Part shown: positions 16,873-25,052 of the stretch, in pieces
Layout of the letters: each line of letters opens with the position of its first letter
How positions within the stretch are numbered: the stretch's first letter is position 1
Assembly (NCBI GenBank): GCA_009937615.1
Contig: JAACFB010000003.1
Location: 62,001 to 126,000, forward strand
From: Gammaproteobacteria bacterium
GTDB lineage: Bacteria; Pseudomonadota; Gammaproteobacteria; Steroidobacterales; Woeseiaceae
Reading direction: 5' to 3'
DNA length: 64,000 nt
The notes under the pieces: generated by a model
Told to the model about the DNA's origin: nothing
What the model saw: only the letters and a program-made list of their open reading frames with translations
Database searches by the model: none
Program-made: the position numbers and the translations under genes

Positions 16873-17805
16873 ATGCCTGCAATAACCGCCAACGGGATTG
16901 AAATCGCGTACGAGGAATTCGGCGACGCGAAGAATCCCGTGATGCTACTCGTGCAGGGCCTCGGCATGCCGCTCGCGGCATGGCCGCCGATGCTGATCGA
17001 ATCGCTCGTGGCCGAGGGATTTCGCGTCATCGCAATGGACAATCGCGACATTGGTTGCTCGCAGCTGCTCAGTGAGCTAAAAGTGCCCAACATGCTTGTG
17101 CAGACGCTGCGCCGGAAAATCGGGATGAAGGTGAAAGCGCCTTACCGGCTCACCGACATGATGCGCGACGTTGTTGGCCTGTTGGATGCTCTCGATATTA
17201 AATCCGCGCACGTTGTCGGCGTGTCGATGGGCGGCATGATCTCGCAGATACTGGCACTGCGCGAGCCGGATCGTGTCACGAGCCTCACGTCCATCATGTC
17301 GACGACCAACGACCGCAAGCTGCCCGGTCCCACCAGGGCGGTTACCAGGCACATCGTGCGTGGCCCGAAGGCCCCGACCGCCGAGGCGAGGCTCGACTAT
17401 CACCGGCAACTGTGGCGCCTGCTCGGTAGTCCCGGCTACCCGCTCCCCGAGAAGGAGCTCGAGCGATTCCTGCAGCGGATATTTGCGCGCGGCATGACGG
17501 CGGCGGGCACGATGCGTCAAACGCTGGCTATTTTCGCCGCGGCGAGCCGGGCGACCTCGCTCAGGAAACTCGACATTCCGACGCTTGTCATACACGGCGA
17601 CGCCGATCCGCTGATCCCGATCGAATGCGGAATTGCAACAGCGAAGGCAATACCCGGGGCAAGAATGACGACGATTGCCGGCATGGGTCACGACCTGCCC
17701 GAAGCGCTGGTTCCGCGGCTCACGCGGCTGATTGCCCAGCACGCGAAGGCCGTCGATTCGGCCGGCGATCAGCAGGTTCGCCCGGCGAGCCCGAGCGAAG
17801 CATGA
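16873..17805 (+). CDS. alpha/beta hydrolase (esterase-like)
   Basis: 310 aa. Full catalytic triad context is visible: nucleophile Ser118 in GVSMGGM, Asp in HGDADPLIPIE and His in GMGHDLPEAL. The HG-like oxyanion segment is VQGLGMPLAAW. No signal peptide. It starts 9 bp after the stop of the monooxygenase remnant and overlaps the SDR start by 4 bp. Monooxygenase, hydrolase and SDR together form the usual set for opening a cyclic ketone to a lactone and then to a hydroxy acid, so an ester or lactone hydrolase role is likely. A paralogue of similar length with the same Ser position is at 43825-44730. Confidence 0.85.
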   Translation: MPAITANGIEIAYEEFGDAKNPVMLLVQGLGMPLAAWPPMLIESLVAEGFRVIAMDNRDIGCSQLLSELKVPNMLVQTLRRKIGMKVKAPYRLTDMMRDVVGLLDALDIKSAHVVGVSMGGMISQILALREPDRVTSLTSIMSTTNDRKLPGPTRAVTRHIVRGPKAPTAEARLDYHRQLWRLLGSPGYPLPEKELERFLQRIFARGMTAAGTMRQTLAIFAAASRATSLRKLDIPTLVIHGDADPLIPIECGIATAKAIPGARMTTIAGMGHDLPEALVPRLTRLIAQHAKAVDSAGDQQVRPASPSEA

Positions 17806-18650
17806 AGATACGGCCAGGGAAAGTCGCCGCAATAACCGGTGCCGGGTCCGGGATCGGGCGCGCGCTTGCCGTCAAGTTGGCCGGGCGCGGCTGCAACCTC
17901 GCACTGGCGGACGTTAATGCGGACGGGCTTGAGGAAACGAAGGCGCTCGCAGTCGCGGCAGGTGTGGCATGCAGCACGCACGTCGTCGACGTCGCAGACC
18001 GCGCGGCAGTCGATGCCTTCGCGGAGGCCGTGCTTCGCGAGCATGGTGCCGTTCATCTCGTCATAAACAATGCCGGGGTGACGCTGGTCGAGCGTGTGGA
18101 GCAGCTCACCAGCAAAGACTTCGAATGGATCATGAATATCAACTTCTGGGGCGTTGTTCACGGCACCAAGGCGTTTCTGCCGTACCTGGTCAAGGCTGAT
18201 GAAGGGCACATCGTCAATGTCTCGAGCCTGTTCGGGCTCGTGGCCGTGCCGCTGCAGTCGGCCTACAACGCCTCCAAGTTCGCCGTCAGGGGTTTTACCG
18301 AGGCGCTGAAGATCGAGCTCGCGGCCACTTCCATTGGCGTGAGCTGCGTCCATCCGGGCGGTATCAAAACGAGCATTGGCGCAAACTCGCGTGTTGGCGA
18401 AGATGCAATCTCGATTAACAAAGAAGAACTCGTTGCCGAATTCGAGAGAGCCGCGCGCACGTCTCCCGAACAGGCGGCCGCCGTGATCATCCGCGGGATC
18501 GAGAAGAACAAGCGGCGCGTGCTGATCGGGCTTGACGCGAAAATCGTCGACTTCATTGCGCGACTGTTTCCCGCGAGCTACGAAAAGATACTGGGTATGG
18601 AGAAGAGGGTCCGTCTCCGGGCCGGGGAGCGCGCCGCATCAAAAGAATAG
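17802..18650 (+). CDS. SDR family oxidoreductase
   Basis: 282 aa from an ATG overlapping the hydrolase stop (ATGA). Classical SDR motifs: TGAGSGIG near residue 12, NNAG, Ser in NVSSLFGLV and YNASK. The C-terminal 50 residues extend beyond a minimal SDR (IEKNKRRVLIGLDAKIVDFIARLFP), a tail seen in acyl-CoA or steroid-like SDRs of proteobacteria. It probably oxidises or reduces the alcohol/ketone of the island substrate together with the hydrolase. Acidic residue D in ADVNADG favours NAD. Confidence 0.87.
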   Translation: MKIRPGKVAAITGAGSGIGRALAVKLAGRGCNLALADVNADGLEETKALAVAAGVACSTHVVDVADRAAVDAFAEAVLREHGAVHLVINNAGVTLVERVEQLTSKDFEWIMNINFWGVVHGTKAFLPYLVKADEGHIVNVSSLFGLVAVPLQSAYNASKFAVRGFTEALKIELAATSIGVSCVHPGGIKTSIGANSRVGEDAISINKEELVAEFERAARTSPEQAAAVIIRGIEKNKRRVLIGLDAKIVDFIARLFPASYEKILGMEKRVRLRAGERAASKE

Positions 18651-18702
18651 CCGGGCGATTCCTGTCGCTTTCTCACCGCGGCCCGCATACAGCAGGGACA
18701 TT

Positions 18703-18777
18703 TTACCGCAGCGAGGCGACGATTGCCGCGAGGGTGACGAGCAGAATCAGGATACCAGTCAGCAAGACCTTGCCCAC
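18703..18777 (-). CDS. possible 24-aa membrane peptide
   Basis: A GTG 8 bp after the symporter stop opens a 24-codon frame that is almost entirely hydrophobic (VLLTGILILLVTLAAIVA), ending in SLR and TAA. This is one transmembrane helix with a positive tail. It could be a small partner of the symporter encoded just upstream on the same strand, or chance. No strong ribosome-binding site is visible beyond AAGGCG in the end of the symporter gene. Confidence 0.3.
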   Translation of the reverse strand: MGKVLLTGILILLVTLAAIVASLR

Positions 18778-18785
18778 CGCGAGCG

Positions 18786-20204
18786 TCAGGCGCCTTCGAC
18801 TTTCATATCATGGATAGCCCGCAATATTCGAGCGTGTTCAGCCTGGTCGATGGGGTATGGCCGGATGATCAGGGCGCTCGCGATCAACGCGATCATCATG
18901 AGCGGCCCCGCAAAAATCGCGAAGTTCGTCAGTACCTCCATGGGAACGTCGCCGACTGCAGCGCCCTTCGGGAACTTGATCACGTCGAGACCGACGCCGG
19001 CAACGAGGGCGCCGAGACCAAAGCTTGCCTTCTGCGCGAATGAGCTGGCCGCGAAGTAGAGACCTTCTTCGCGACGCCCGGTATTGAGCTCGTGCTGATC
19101 GATCGTGTCGCTGAGCATCGAGTCCATGACGATGTAGAGGCCGATAAAAAAGATTTGAGACAGGCCATTCATCGTAAAGACGAAAATAAGCCGGTTGTCG
19201 ACGCTCATGGGTTCGAGAATACCCGCCAGGAAAGCAATCTGCGTCGAGAAGCCGAAGATCGAGCCCCAAAACAGGCAGATCATCATCGATTTCTTCTTGT
19301 CATAGGTTCGCGACAGGCGCTTCACGGCTGCCGGACCGAACAGCACCCCGAGAATGGGCGACGCCGCGGCAATCGCGAGCTGTTCCGGGGAGAAGCCGAA
19401 CAAATAGGTGCCGGTGTATATGATCAGCGTCTGGGTTACGCCAACGATGGTTGTAAAGACCAGCATGGTCAGGAACAGTTTTCTGAATGCGAACAGCCGC
19501 AGCGTCTGGAAGACGGTAATGAAGCCGAGCAGCGGGTGCCCCGCGTCGGGGTCAGGTATCGGGTCGGATAGCTGCGGTATCGTAGAACGCGTTGCGAAAA
19601 TCGACCACAGCATTGCAACGGTGCCCAGCGTGCCGGCAAAAATTGCAAAGCCGGGGTAGCTCGCCGCATTGAGCATGCCGTTCGAATATGCTTCGCTGGG
19701 CGGAAAGAATACGACGAGGCCGACCATCGAAACGAACAGTCCGCCGCCCATCTGGAAAAAGGTCCGGTAGCCGATCAGGGTAGTACGTTCATGGTAGTCG
19801 CGAACTATTTCGGCGCCCAGGGACAGGTGTGGCACGAAGAAAAAGGTCAGCAGCACCCGGACCGTGATCGCGAACCCGAGCAGCCACGCAAACAGTTGGT
19901 ACTCATCCAGGCCGGCCGGGGGCGCGAACAGCAGGTAAATCGCCAGTCCGAATGGCGTGGCACCGATCAGCATGAAGGGGTGGCGGCGTCCCCAGCGGGA
20001 TTTGAACCGGTCCGACAGCTGGCCAACCATCGGGTCTGTGATCGCGTCAATGATCAGCGCTAGTAACGAAGCGGCGCCCGCCAGGCTTCCGGGTACGCCG
20101 AGAACCTGGTTGTAATAGAAAAACAGAAAAATGCTGAACGCCGTGTTCTTTACACCGGTGCCGATCTGGCCGATGCCGTAACCCAGCTTGATCGATGTCC
20201 GCAT
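18786..20204 (-). CDS. MFS transporter, GPH (MelB-like) family, second copy
   Basis: 472 aa with about 12 hydrophobic segments. It shares with the 11569 gene the family signatures FLFFYYNQVLGVP, DAITDPMVGQLSDRFKSRWGRRHPFML and EGLYFAASS. The fold and likely cation symport are the same; amino-acid divergence suggests a different substrate or stage, for example uptake of a partly degraded product. It ends just before a possible membrane peptide. A near-match Crp-type dyad lies 77 bp upstream of its start with a -10-like box in the standard place. Confidence 0.9.
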   Translation of the reverse strand: MRTSIKLGYGIGQIGTGVKNTAFSIFLFFYYNQVLGVPGSLAGAASLLALIIDAITDPMVGQLSDRFKSRWGRRHPFMLIGATPFGLAIYLLFAPPAGLDEYQLFAWLLGFAITVRVLLTFFFVPHLSLGAEIVRDYHERTTLIGYRTFFQMGGGLFVSMVGLVVFFPPSEAYSNGMLNAASYPGFAIFAGTLGTVAMLWSIFATRSTIPQLSDPIPDPDAGHPLLGFITVFQTLRLFAFRKLFLTMLVFTTIVGVTQTLIIYTGTYLFGFSPEQLAIAAASPILGVLFGPAAVKRLSRTYDKKKSMMICLFWGSIFGFSTQIAFLAGILEPMSVDNRLIFVFTMNGLSQIFFIGLYIVMDSMLSDTIDQHELNTGRREEGLYFAASSFAQKASFGLGALVAGVGLDVIKFPKGAAVGDVPMEVLTNFAIFAGPLMMIALIASALIIRPYPIDQAEHARILRAIHDMKVEGA

Positions 20205-20254
20205 AAGCCTAAATCCGCAGGTGATTATCGCTGTTCGTCATCAACAGCATCGAC

Positions 20255-20297
20255 ACAGTACATGGACAGGATTCAGGAGGCTGTCTCCTGCGCGACT
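20255..20297 (-). promoter_or_regulatory. Crp-type dyad (site 5) with symporter promoter
   Basis: TGTCTCCTGCGCGACT at 20282-20297 differs from the consensus only in the last base. Reading leftward, TACTGT (20260 to 20255) ends 34.5 bp from the dyad centre, the -41.5 layout again. It sits between the regulator gene's stop and the symporter's start. Confidence 0.55.
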
Positions 20298-20302
20298 CAG
20301 GC

Positions 20303-21022
20303 TCAGTCGTCAGTGTCCTTCAGCTCGAGCTCTTTCTGCAGCGCCTCGACATCGCGGATCAGGTAGCGGTTCGACTCGAGCTCGAGAATACCCTGATCGC
20401 GCCATTCGCCCAGAATCTTGTTAATTCGCTGACGTGAACCGAGGCTGAGCTGGGCGAAGTCGTTCTGACTCAAGTGGACGTCGAGATAAACGCCCTCGTC
20501 GCTTTCCTGGCCATGCTTTTCAATGAGTTCGATGAACCAGCCGGCGAGCCGTGAGCGGAGCGGATAAAACGCCATGCCCTGTAACAACACCAGGACGCCT
20601 GCCAGTCGCGCCATCGTGTCGGAAAAAAGCCGCCGATACATCTTCGGATGCTCCCTGCCGACGTCCATGACCGTGGCCCTGGGTATCACGAGCACCGTCG
20701 CATTCTCGTTGACCTGCACGTCAAGCCCTGACGGATTGTCGCCGGCCAGGAACTCCCCGCCCAGCCATGCTTCCGGCTCGAAGTCGCTGATCGCATATTC
20801 TTGACCGATAGCGCTCGTCAGCAGCATTCGAACCCGTCCTTCCAGGATGCAATAGATCTCGGTGCTTTTTTCACCCGTCGTGTACAGGTAGCTGTTCTTC
20901 CGATACGAACGAATGCGGGCGGATTCGGCGAGACGCTCGTGCGCCTGCCCCGGAAGTTTCCTGAACCAGGGCGAACGCGATACGACCCCGACGATGTCAT
21001 GGTCTTTGATGTCAGCACTCAT
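20303..21022 (-). CDS. Crp/Fnr-family transcriptional regulator
   Basis: 239 aa. The N-terminal cyclic-nucleotide-type beta roll spans about residues 15-115 (GEKSTEIYCILEGRVRML), the long dimer helix about 125-170, and the HTH about 184-205 with recognition helix SRQRINKIL. Only one cysteine is present, so no FNR-type iron-sulfur cluster. The phosphate-binding Arg-Ser/Thr pair of cAMP receptors is not seen after GGEFLAGDN, so the effector may not be cAMP. It is the only Crp-family gene here and a TGTCnC-N4-GnGACA dyad lies 73 bp before its start. I infer it binds that dyad at all nine positions and controls the catabolic island, perhaps also itself. Confidence 0.88.
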   Translation of the reverse strand: MSADIKDHDIVGVVSRSPWFRKLPGQAHERLAESARIRSYRKNSYLYTTGEKSTEIYCILEGRVRMLLTSAIGQEYAISDFEPEAWLGGEFLAGDNPSGLDVQVNENATVLVIPRATVMDVGREHPKMYRRLFSDTMARLAGVLVLLQGMAFYPLRSRLAGWFIELIEKHGQESDEGVYLDVHLSQNDFAQLSLGSRQRINKILGEWRDQGILELESNRYLIRDVEALQKELELKDTDD

Positions 21023-21094
21023 TCGATTTTTTTGCTCGGCCGCCTGCTAAGGATCGTGGACCAGAAACCAAGGATGTTCAAGCACTTATGTTCG

Positions 21095-21137
21095 TGTCGC
21101 TCGCGTGACAGAATAAGCGGGTCAACTGCTGCAAGAT
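21095..21137. promoter_or_regulatory. Crp-type dyad (site 6) between regulator and CoA ligase genes
   Basis: TGTCGCTCGCGTGACA at 21095-21110. Reading rightward, CAAGAT at 21132-21137 ends 34.5 bp from the centre, which would start transcription near 21144 and rule out the ATG at 21136 as start of the ligase. Reading leftward no good -10 box is found, so autoregulation of the crp-type gene is possible but less clear. Confidence 0.6.
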
Positions 21138-21171
21138 GGCAAGCGTCACGAAAACCGGCGGAATCGGACGG

Positions 21172-22782
21172 ATGCATACAAAAACAGAGGCTTACATACT
21201 CGACTCTCTTCGTCGGCTGGAGCGGCAGGAGGTGCCGAATCTGATTGCGGCGTTCCACGAATCGAGCCGGAAAAACGCTGCCGAACAGGCGTTCAAATGC
21301 CTGGGCCAGTCGATCACGTATGGCGAGGTCGAGTCCCTGAGCCGTGATTTCGCGGCATTTCTGGTTGGCGAGTGCGGCCTGGTCAAGGGCGATCGTATTG
21401 CCATCCAGTTGCCGAACATCCTGCAGTACCCGATCGTCGCTTGGGGAGCACTGCAGGCCGGGCTGGTTGTCGTCAACACCAATCCGCTCTATACCAGGCG
21501 CGAGTTGATCTACCAGTTCAACGATTCAGGAGCCAGCGCCGCCATTGTCCTGGATGCCAGTTTGCCGATGCTGGAGCAGGTCGTTCCGGAAACCGGCGTT
21601 GGCGTCGTCATCTCGACCGGCGTGATCGACCTGATGCAGCCCCAGCCGTTGCCCGAGACCACGCTGGAACGACTGATTTCATTGCCGGATGCTCTCGCCC
21701 AGGGGCGGGACCTGGAATTGCCGGACAGCGATATCAGCCTCGATGACACTGCGCTGCTGCAGTACACGGGCGGCACAACCGGTGAACCGAAGGCCGCGGT
21801 GCTCAGTCACGGCAACGTCATGTCGGCGGCGCTCATGTCGCGGTTGTCGTTCGGTGCGGATCTGAGCGAACGCGAAATCGGCATCGCACCGATGCCGCTG
21901 TATCACATATACGGATTTGTGGTGAACCTTATCTCGGGTTACCTGAACGGTGGATTATCGGTATTGATTCCCAACCCGCGCGATGGCGACGCCCTGATCC
22001 AGGCTATGAAGGCACAGCCGTTCACCTCGTTCGCGGGCGTCAACACGCTGTTCACCTCGCTGATGCAGCACCCGGATTTCGACTCTGTCGATTTCAGCCA
22101 TCTCAAATGGACGATAGCTGGCGGAGCTGCGACCGTGCCCGAGATCGCCGAAGCGTGGCAGCGCCGCACGGGATCAAAAATTCACGAAGGGTATGGCCTG
22201 TCAGAGACCGCGAGCAGCGCGACGGTCAATACACTGGAGCAGCGGCGCCTCGGCACGATCGGCCCGCCGATGATCGGCACCGAGCTCAAAGTCGTCGACG
22301 GCGACGGCCATGAGTTACCAGCGGGCAGCGAAGGCGAACTGCTGATCCGCGGCCCCCAGGTCATGCAGGGTTACTGGCAACGGGAAGAGGCGACTGCCGA
22401 GGTTCTGGACGGCGACGGCTGGTTCCGAACCGGCGACATCGCAATTATCGAAGACGATGGCTACGTGCGGATAGTCGATCGGCTGAAGGACATGGTGCTC
22501 GTTTCCGGCTTCAACGTTTACCCCAATGAAATCGAAAATGTCGTCTTTACTCATCCGGATGTCATCGAGTGCGCAGCCGTAGGCGTACCCGACCCGAAAA
22601 CCGGTGAAGCCGTGAAGCTTTTTGTCGTTTCGAAGAACCCGGATCTCACGGGCGAAGAACTGCGCCAGTTTTGCCGCAAGGGTCTGGCCGCTTACAAGGT
22701 ACCGAAGTACGTCGAGTTCCGTGACGAACTGCCCAAGTCCAACGTTGGCAAGATCCTTCGACGCGAGCTGCGCGAGCAGTAA
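21172..22782 (+). CDS. long-chain fatty-acid--CoA ligase (FadD-like)
   Basis: 536 aa from the ATG at 21172 (an in-frame ATG at 21136 lies upstream of the predicted transcript start). Adenylate-forming motifs: YTGGTTGEPKAAVLSHGN (P-loop), YGLSETAS, TGDIAIIEDDGYVRIVDRLKDMV with the hinge, and the catalytic Lys in NVGKILRREL near the end. The sequence LKDMVLVSGFNVYPNEIE is typical of FadD. It activates a fatty or similar carboxylic acid to its CoA thioester with ATP. It is under the Crp-type dyad shared with the regulator gene. Confidence 0.88.
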   Translation: MHTKTEAYILDSLRRLERQEVPNLIAAFHESSRKNAAEQAFKCLGQSITYGEVESLSRDFAAFLVGECGLVKGDRIAIQLPNILQYPIVAWGALQAGLVVVNTNPLYTRRELIYQFNDSGASAAIVLDASLPMLEQVVPETGVGVVISTGVIDLMQPQPLPETTLERLISLPDALAQGRDLELPDSDISLDDTALLQYTGGTTGEPKAAVLSHGNVMSAALMSRLSFGADLSEREIGIAPMPLYHIYGFVVNLISGYLNGGLSVLIPNPRDGDALIQAMKAQPFTSFAGVNTLFTSLMQHPDFDSVDFSHLKWTIAGGAATVPEIAEAWQRRTGSKIHEGYGLSETASSATVNTLEQRRLGTIGPPMIGTELKVVDGDGHELPAGSEGELLIRGPQVMQGYWQREEATAEVLDGDGWFRTGDIAIIEDDGYVRIVDRLKDMVLVSGFNVYPNEIENVVFTHPDVIECAAVGVPDPKTGEAVKLFVVSKNPDLTGEELRQFCRKGLAAYKVPKYVEFRDELPKSNVGKILRRELREQ

Positions 22783-22826
22783 GCATCTCGACAAAGCCGT
22801 TACCGGCTGCCCATGTCCCTCGATTT

Positions 22827-22952
22827 CGATTGCTCAACCTGCAGCAGCCGAACAGCGGGTTCGACGCGACGACCAGCGCCCTGCGGCACGGCAATACGCT
22901 GTTTATCGGCAGCCTCGGTACGGACGCTATTGGGGTCCTGGATCTGCACTAG
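22827..22952 (+). pseudogene. C-terminal fragment of a beta-propeller-like protein
   Basis: In one frame this stretch reads RLLNLQQPNSGFDATTSALR then HGNTLFIGSLGTDAIGVLDL and stops at 22950-22952. The pattern, an HGNTLFIGS strand followed by a D-x-I-x-V strand, is like the last blade of SMP-30/gluconolactonase-type or other beta-propeller proteins. No start codon or earlier part is present: the upstream sequence is the end of the ligase gene. I read it as the 3' stump of a deleted gene. The remaining 96 bp to 23049 hold nothing recognisable. Confidence 0.35.
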
Positions 22953-23048
22953 AGATCGGTCGCCCATCGAAGCAACGGAGCCGCGCGCCCTGTTCTCTGC
23001 CGGATCGCGGCCTTCGGGCAGAAGTTCGTCGCATCGACGTATGCAGCG

Positions 23049-23672
23049 TCAGATCTTTCCGGAAACACGGTCCCAGAATTCGGCGCGATCATTGGTACGG
23101 GGAAACGGCTCGTCGGGAGCCGGCACGCCAAGGAACTCGCAGAGCGGACCCCATCCCTCTTTTACCTCGAAGACGAGCAGCTGACTGGCCGGGATCGTTT
23201 CCTTGACCGCTTCATTATGCGCCACGAAGGCTTCGATCAACCTGTCGCGGTCGAGGCCGGCCGGAAATCCTGTCTTGGCAATAACCCCGTCGGCCATTTC
23301 CAGCCACGCTTTCATTTCCGGTGGTGCCTCATCTTTTCCGGCAAGCAGCTTGTATATCGTCGTAGCAAAACTGTCCGCCCAGTTTTCCGGATTGCGGCCG
23401 GTCAATACAAACTTCGCAGATGGATAGGCTGCATACAGTTCGCGAAAAAAACCGGCAGTGGGCCAGTCAACGGCGCTTTCGAAACCGCTGTATATCGCCT
23501 GCCAGTCCGGGTCGCCGTTCAATGCGTCGGACCATAGCGGGACCTGCGCTTCCATGTTTTGCAGCACCGCTTCCATGTGGTGACATGGGCCGAATCCGAG
23601 CTGATTGATGGCAAGCTTCAAAGAGTAGGTGCCGGTGCGTCCAACGCCACTGCCGATGACACGAACAGACAT
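23049..23672 (-). CDS. sulfotransferase family protein
   Basis: 207 aa. The N-terminus VIGSGVGRTGTYSLKLAINQLGFGPCHHM carries a P-loop-like PAPS-binding site (GRTGTYSLK), and the second binding element is AKFVLTGRNPENWADS. This arrangement is that of the sulfotransferase_4 group, sometimes mislabelled as NAD-dependent epimerases. These enzymes transfer sulfate from PAPS to a hydroxyl group; substrates of bacterial members are largely unknown. No obvious operon partner. A long perfect inverted repeat lies upstream of its start. Confidence 0.8.
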   Translation of the reverse strand: MSVRVIGSGVGRTGTYSLKLAINQLGFGPCHHMEAVLQNMEAQVPLWSDALNGDPDWQAIYSGFESAVDWPTAGFFRELYAAYPSAKFVLTGRNPENWADSFATTIYKLLAGKDEAPPEMKAWLEMADGVIAKTGFPAGLDRDRLIEAFVAHNEAVKETIPASQLLVFEVKEGWGPLCEFLGVPAPDEPFPRTNDRAEFWDRVSGKI

Positions 23673-23715
23673 TCGCTGTTTCCCGCAAAAGCGTCGAGAA
23701 TATAGGCTCCACGTG

Positions 23716-23759
23716 CTTGCGGCAATCTCCGGCTTTAGGCGGCTGGAGATTGCCGCAAG
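23716..23759. repeat. perfect 15-bp inverted repeat (hairpin)
   Basis: CTTGCGGCAATCTCC at 23716-23730 and its exact complement GGAGATTGCCGCAAG at 23745-23759 flank a 14-nt loop. No T-run follows on either side, so it is not a normal terminator. It lies 44 bp upstream of the sulfotransferase start. It may be a REP-like element or an RNA structure. Confidence 0.75.
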
Positions 23760-23941
23760 GCCTAAGTCCTGGAGGCAAGCTGACGGTTATCGACGGCATG
23801 CCAACACTGCAAATCCGTGGGCGAAGTTCAGTGCCAGAGGCTGTGCCTGATCCGCTTCACTGACATTTGTACGGTTTCCCCGGCGTCGCGCAAGCAGACC
23901 TGCGCTCGGAAAAGTCAGTCAGATAAGGCAGCCGAAGAAAT

Positions 23942-24017
<76 letters not shown>

Positions 24018-24273
24018 ACGCGGCGCAACAAGTCTACATCCGGCGTGGCGGTTTGGCACTAATTCCGGGCCATCAGATGAGCGGATACCGTGCCCGCTTC
24101 AAATCTTATTCGACAACTCGAAAAGCCAGGAGCGACGCACATGCGCGAGCCGGCATCGCGATGCATTTTGACCAAACGTTGGGGCCTTTAGACCGGACTG
24201 GCACGAGGTGCTCCGGCACTCTGTGGTTACCACGTCGGGGGACCTGATTACGACGGTCCGGAAGGAGAGCAAC

Positions 24274-24369
24274 ATGTCCGCAGAAAAATCCGTCCAGAAC
24301 AAGTCAGCTTTGTACTACATCACGCTCACGATAATGATCACGGGCTTTGCGGCCGTGGTGCTCTCATGA
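24274..24369 (+). CDS. small membrane protein, 31 aa
   Basis: An ATG with a strong GAAGGAG site 6 bp upstream opens 31 codons: a polar, charged start (MSAEKSVQNKSALYY) followed by one hydrophobic helix (ITLTIMITGFAAVVLS). This is the shape of known bacterial small membrane proteins, inserted with a cytoplasmic N-terminus. It stands alone between the tRNA gene and a hairpin at 24466, so it may be its own transcript. The 256 bp between the tRNA and this start hold no other feature. Function unknown. Confidence 0.55.
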   Translation: MSAEKSVQNKSALYYITLTIMITGFAAVVLS

Positions 24370-24465
24370 ATCGGCCGTATCCGCCTGGGGGTCGTGCCAC
24401 GTCGTTCGACACCATAAGCCGAGAGCCTGCTGACAGCGGGAAGAAAAGCGTCCAACCATGGTTAA

Positions 24466-24485
24466 CCCCGCCCGTCACGGCGGGG
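24466..24485 (+). terminator. hairpin, probable terminator
   Basis: CCCCGCC at 24466-24472 pairs exactly with GGCGGGG at 24479-24485 around a 6-nt loop and is followed by TGTTT. It could end the transcript of the 31-aa gene; the T-run is weak. It is also just past the 3' end of the opposing gene at 24516. Confidence 0.5.
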
Positions 24486-24515
24486 TGTTTACTACCGGAT
24501 CAAGATTCCGTCGTA

Positions 24516-25052
24516 TTACTTGACCGGAATCATCAGGTGAGCGTAGTCAGTGTCTTTCCACATGACATATGGGCCACCTGACGACGGGTCGTCTGTCATG
24601 CCTTCGAGCAGTTCCTTTGGAACGATCAGCATCAGGTGAGGGCCGGTCTCCACATAGTCATCGGCATTCGTGGGATCTTCATGATAGGGATCAGAGTTGC
24701 TGACACCACCTCCGGGCGGTTCACCCAGCAGCATGTATGAAAGACCGACGCCGGATGCCGAAAATGGCGCCTTCGCGCCGACTGCCGCCATCATTTCTCC
24801 CCAGACAGCGTCGATGCAGACCGCAGCTCCGTCACCGGGCATAACTTCGGGCATACAGGTCCAGCCGTTACTGCCTTCGGCGACGACTTCGCCGTTGACC
24901 ATTACCGTCGCATCTGCGCCGATCGCAGCCGGCGCAGCGGCTCGGGAATGCGCGATTAGCTCATCGAGGTTTTCCGCGGCAGCGGCGGTGCCAAAACCGG
25001 CGGACAAGATCGCCAGTGCCGTTACAGGTCCAAGTAGACTATTCACTTTCAT
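24516..25052 (-). CDS. secreted hypothetical protein
   Basis: 178 aa. A clear Sec signal peptide (positively charged start, hydrophobic core, cleavage likely after GTAAAA near residue 25). The mature part is soluble and acidic with two Cys that could form a disulfide (GWTCMPEVMPGDGAAVCID at about 63-81) and an HLMLIVPKELLEGM segment. I do not recognise the family. The mature protein does not look like an enzyme with an obvious active site. A 23-codon, very basic frame (MAKMAGKLRQKLKNRHRKK...) ends on this gene's start codon by an ATGA overlap, possibly a leader peptide. Confidence 0.75.
   Translation of the reverse strand: MKVNSLLGPVTALAILSAGFGTAAAAENLDELIAHSRAAAPAAIGADATVMVNGEVVAEGSNGWTCMPEVMPGDGAAVCIDAVWGEMMAAVGAKAPFSASGVGLSYMLLGEPPGGGVSNSDPYHEDPTNADDYVETGPHLMLIVPKELLEGMTDDPSSGGPYVMWKDTDYAHLMIPVK

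Noticed and set aside
24366-24581. 71-codon open frame overlapping the stop of the 31-aa membrane protein
   Set aside because: Crosses the hairpin at 24466 and the end of the opposing gene; product has no coding character.
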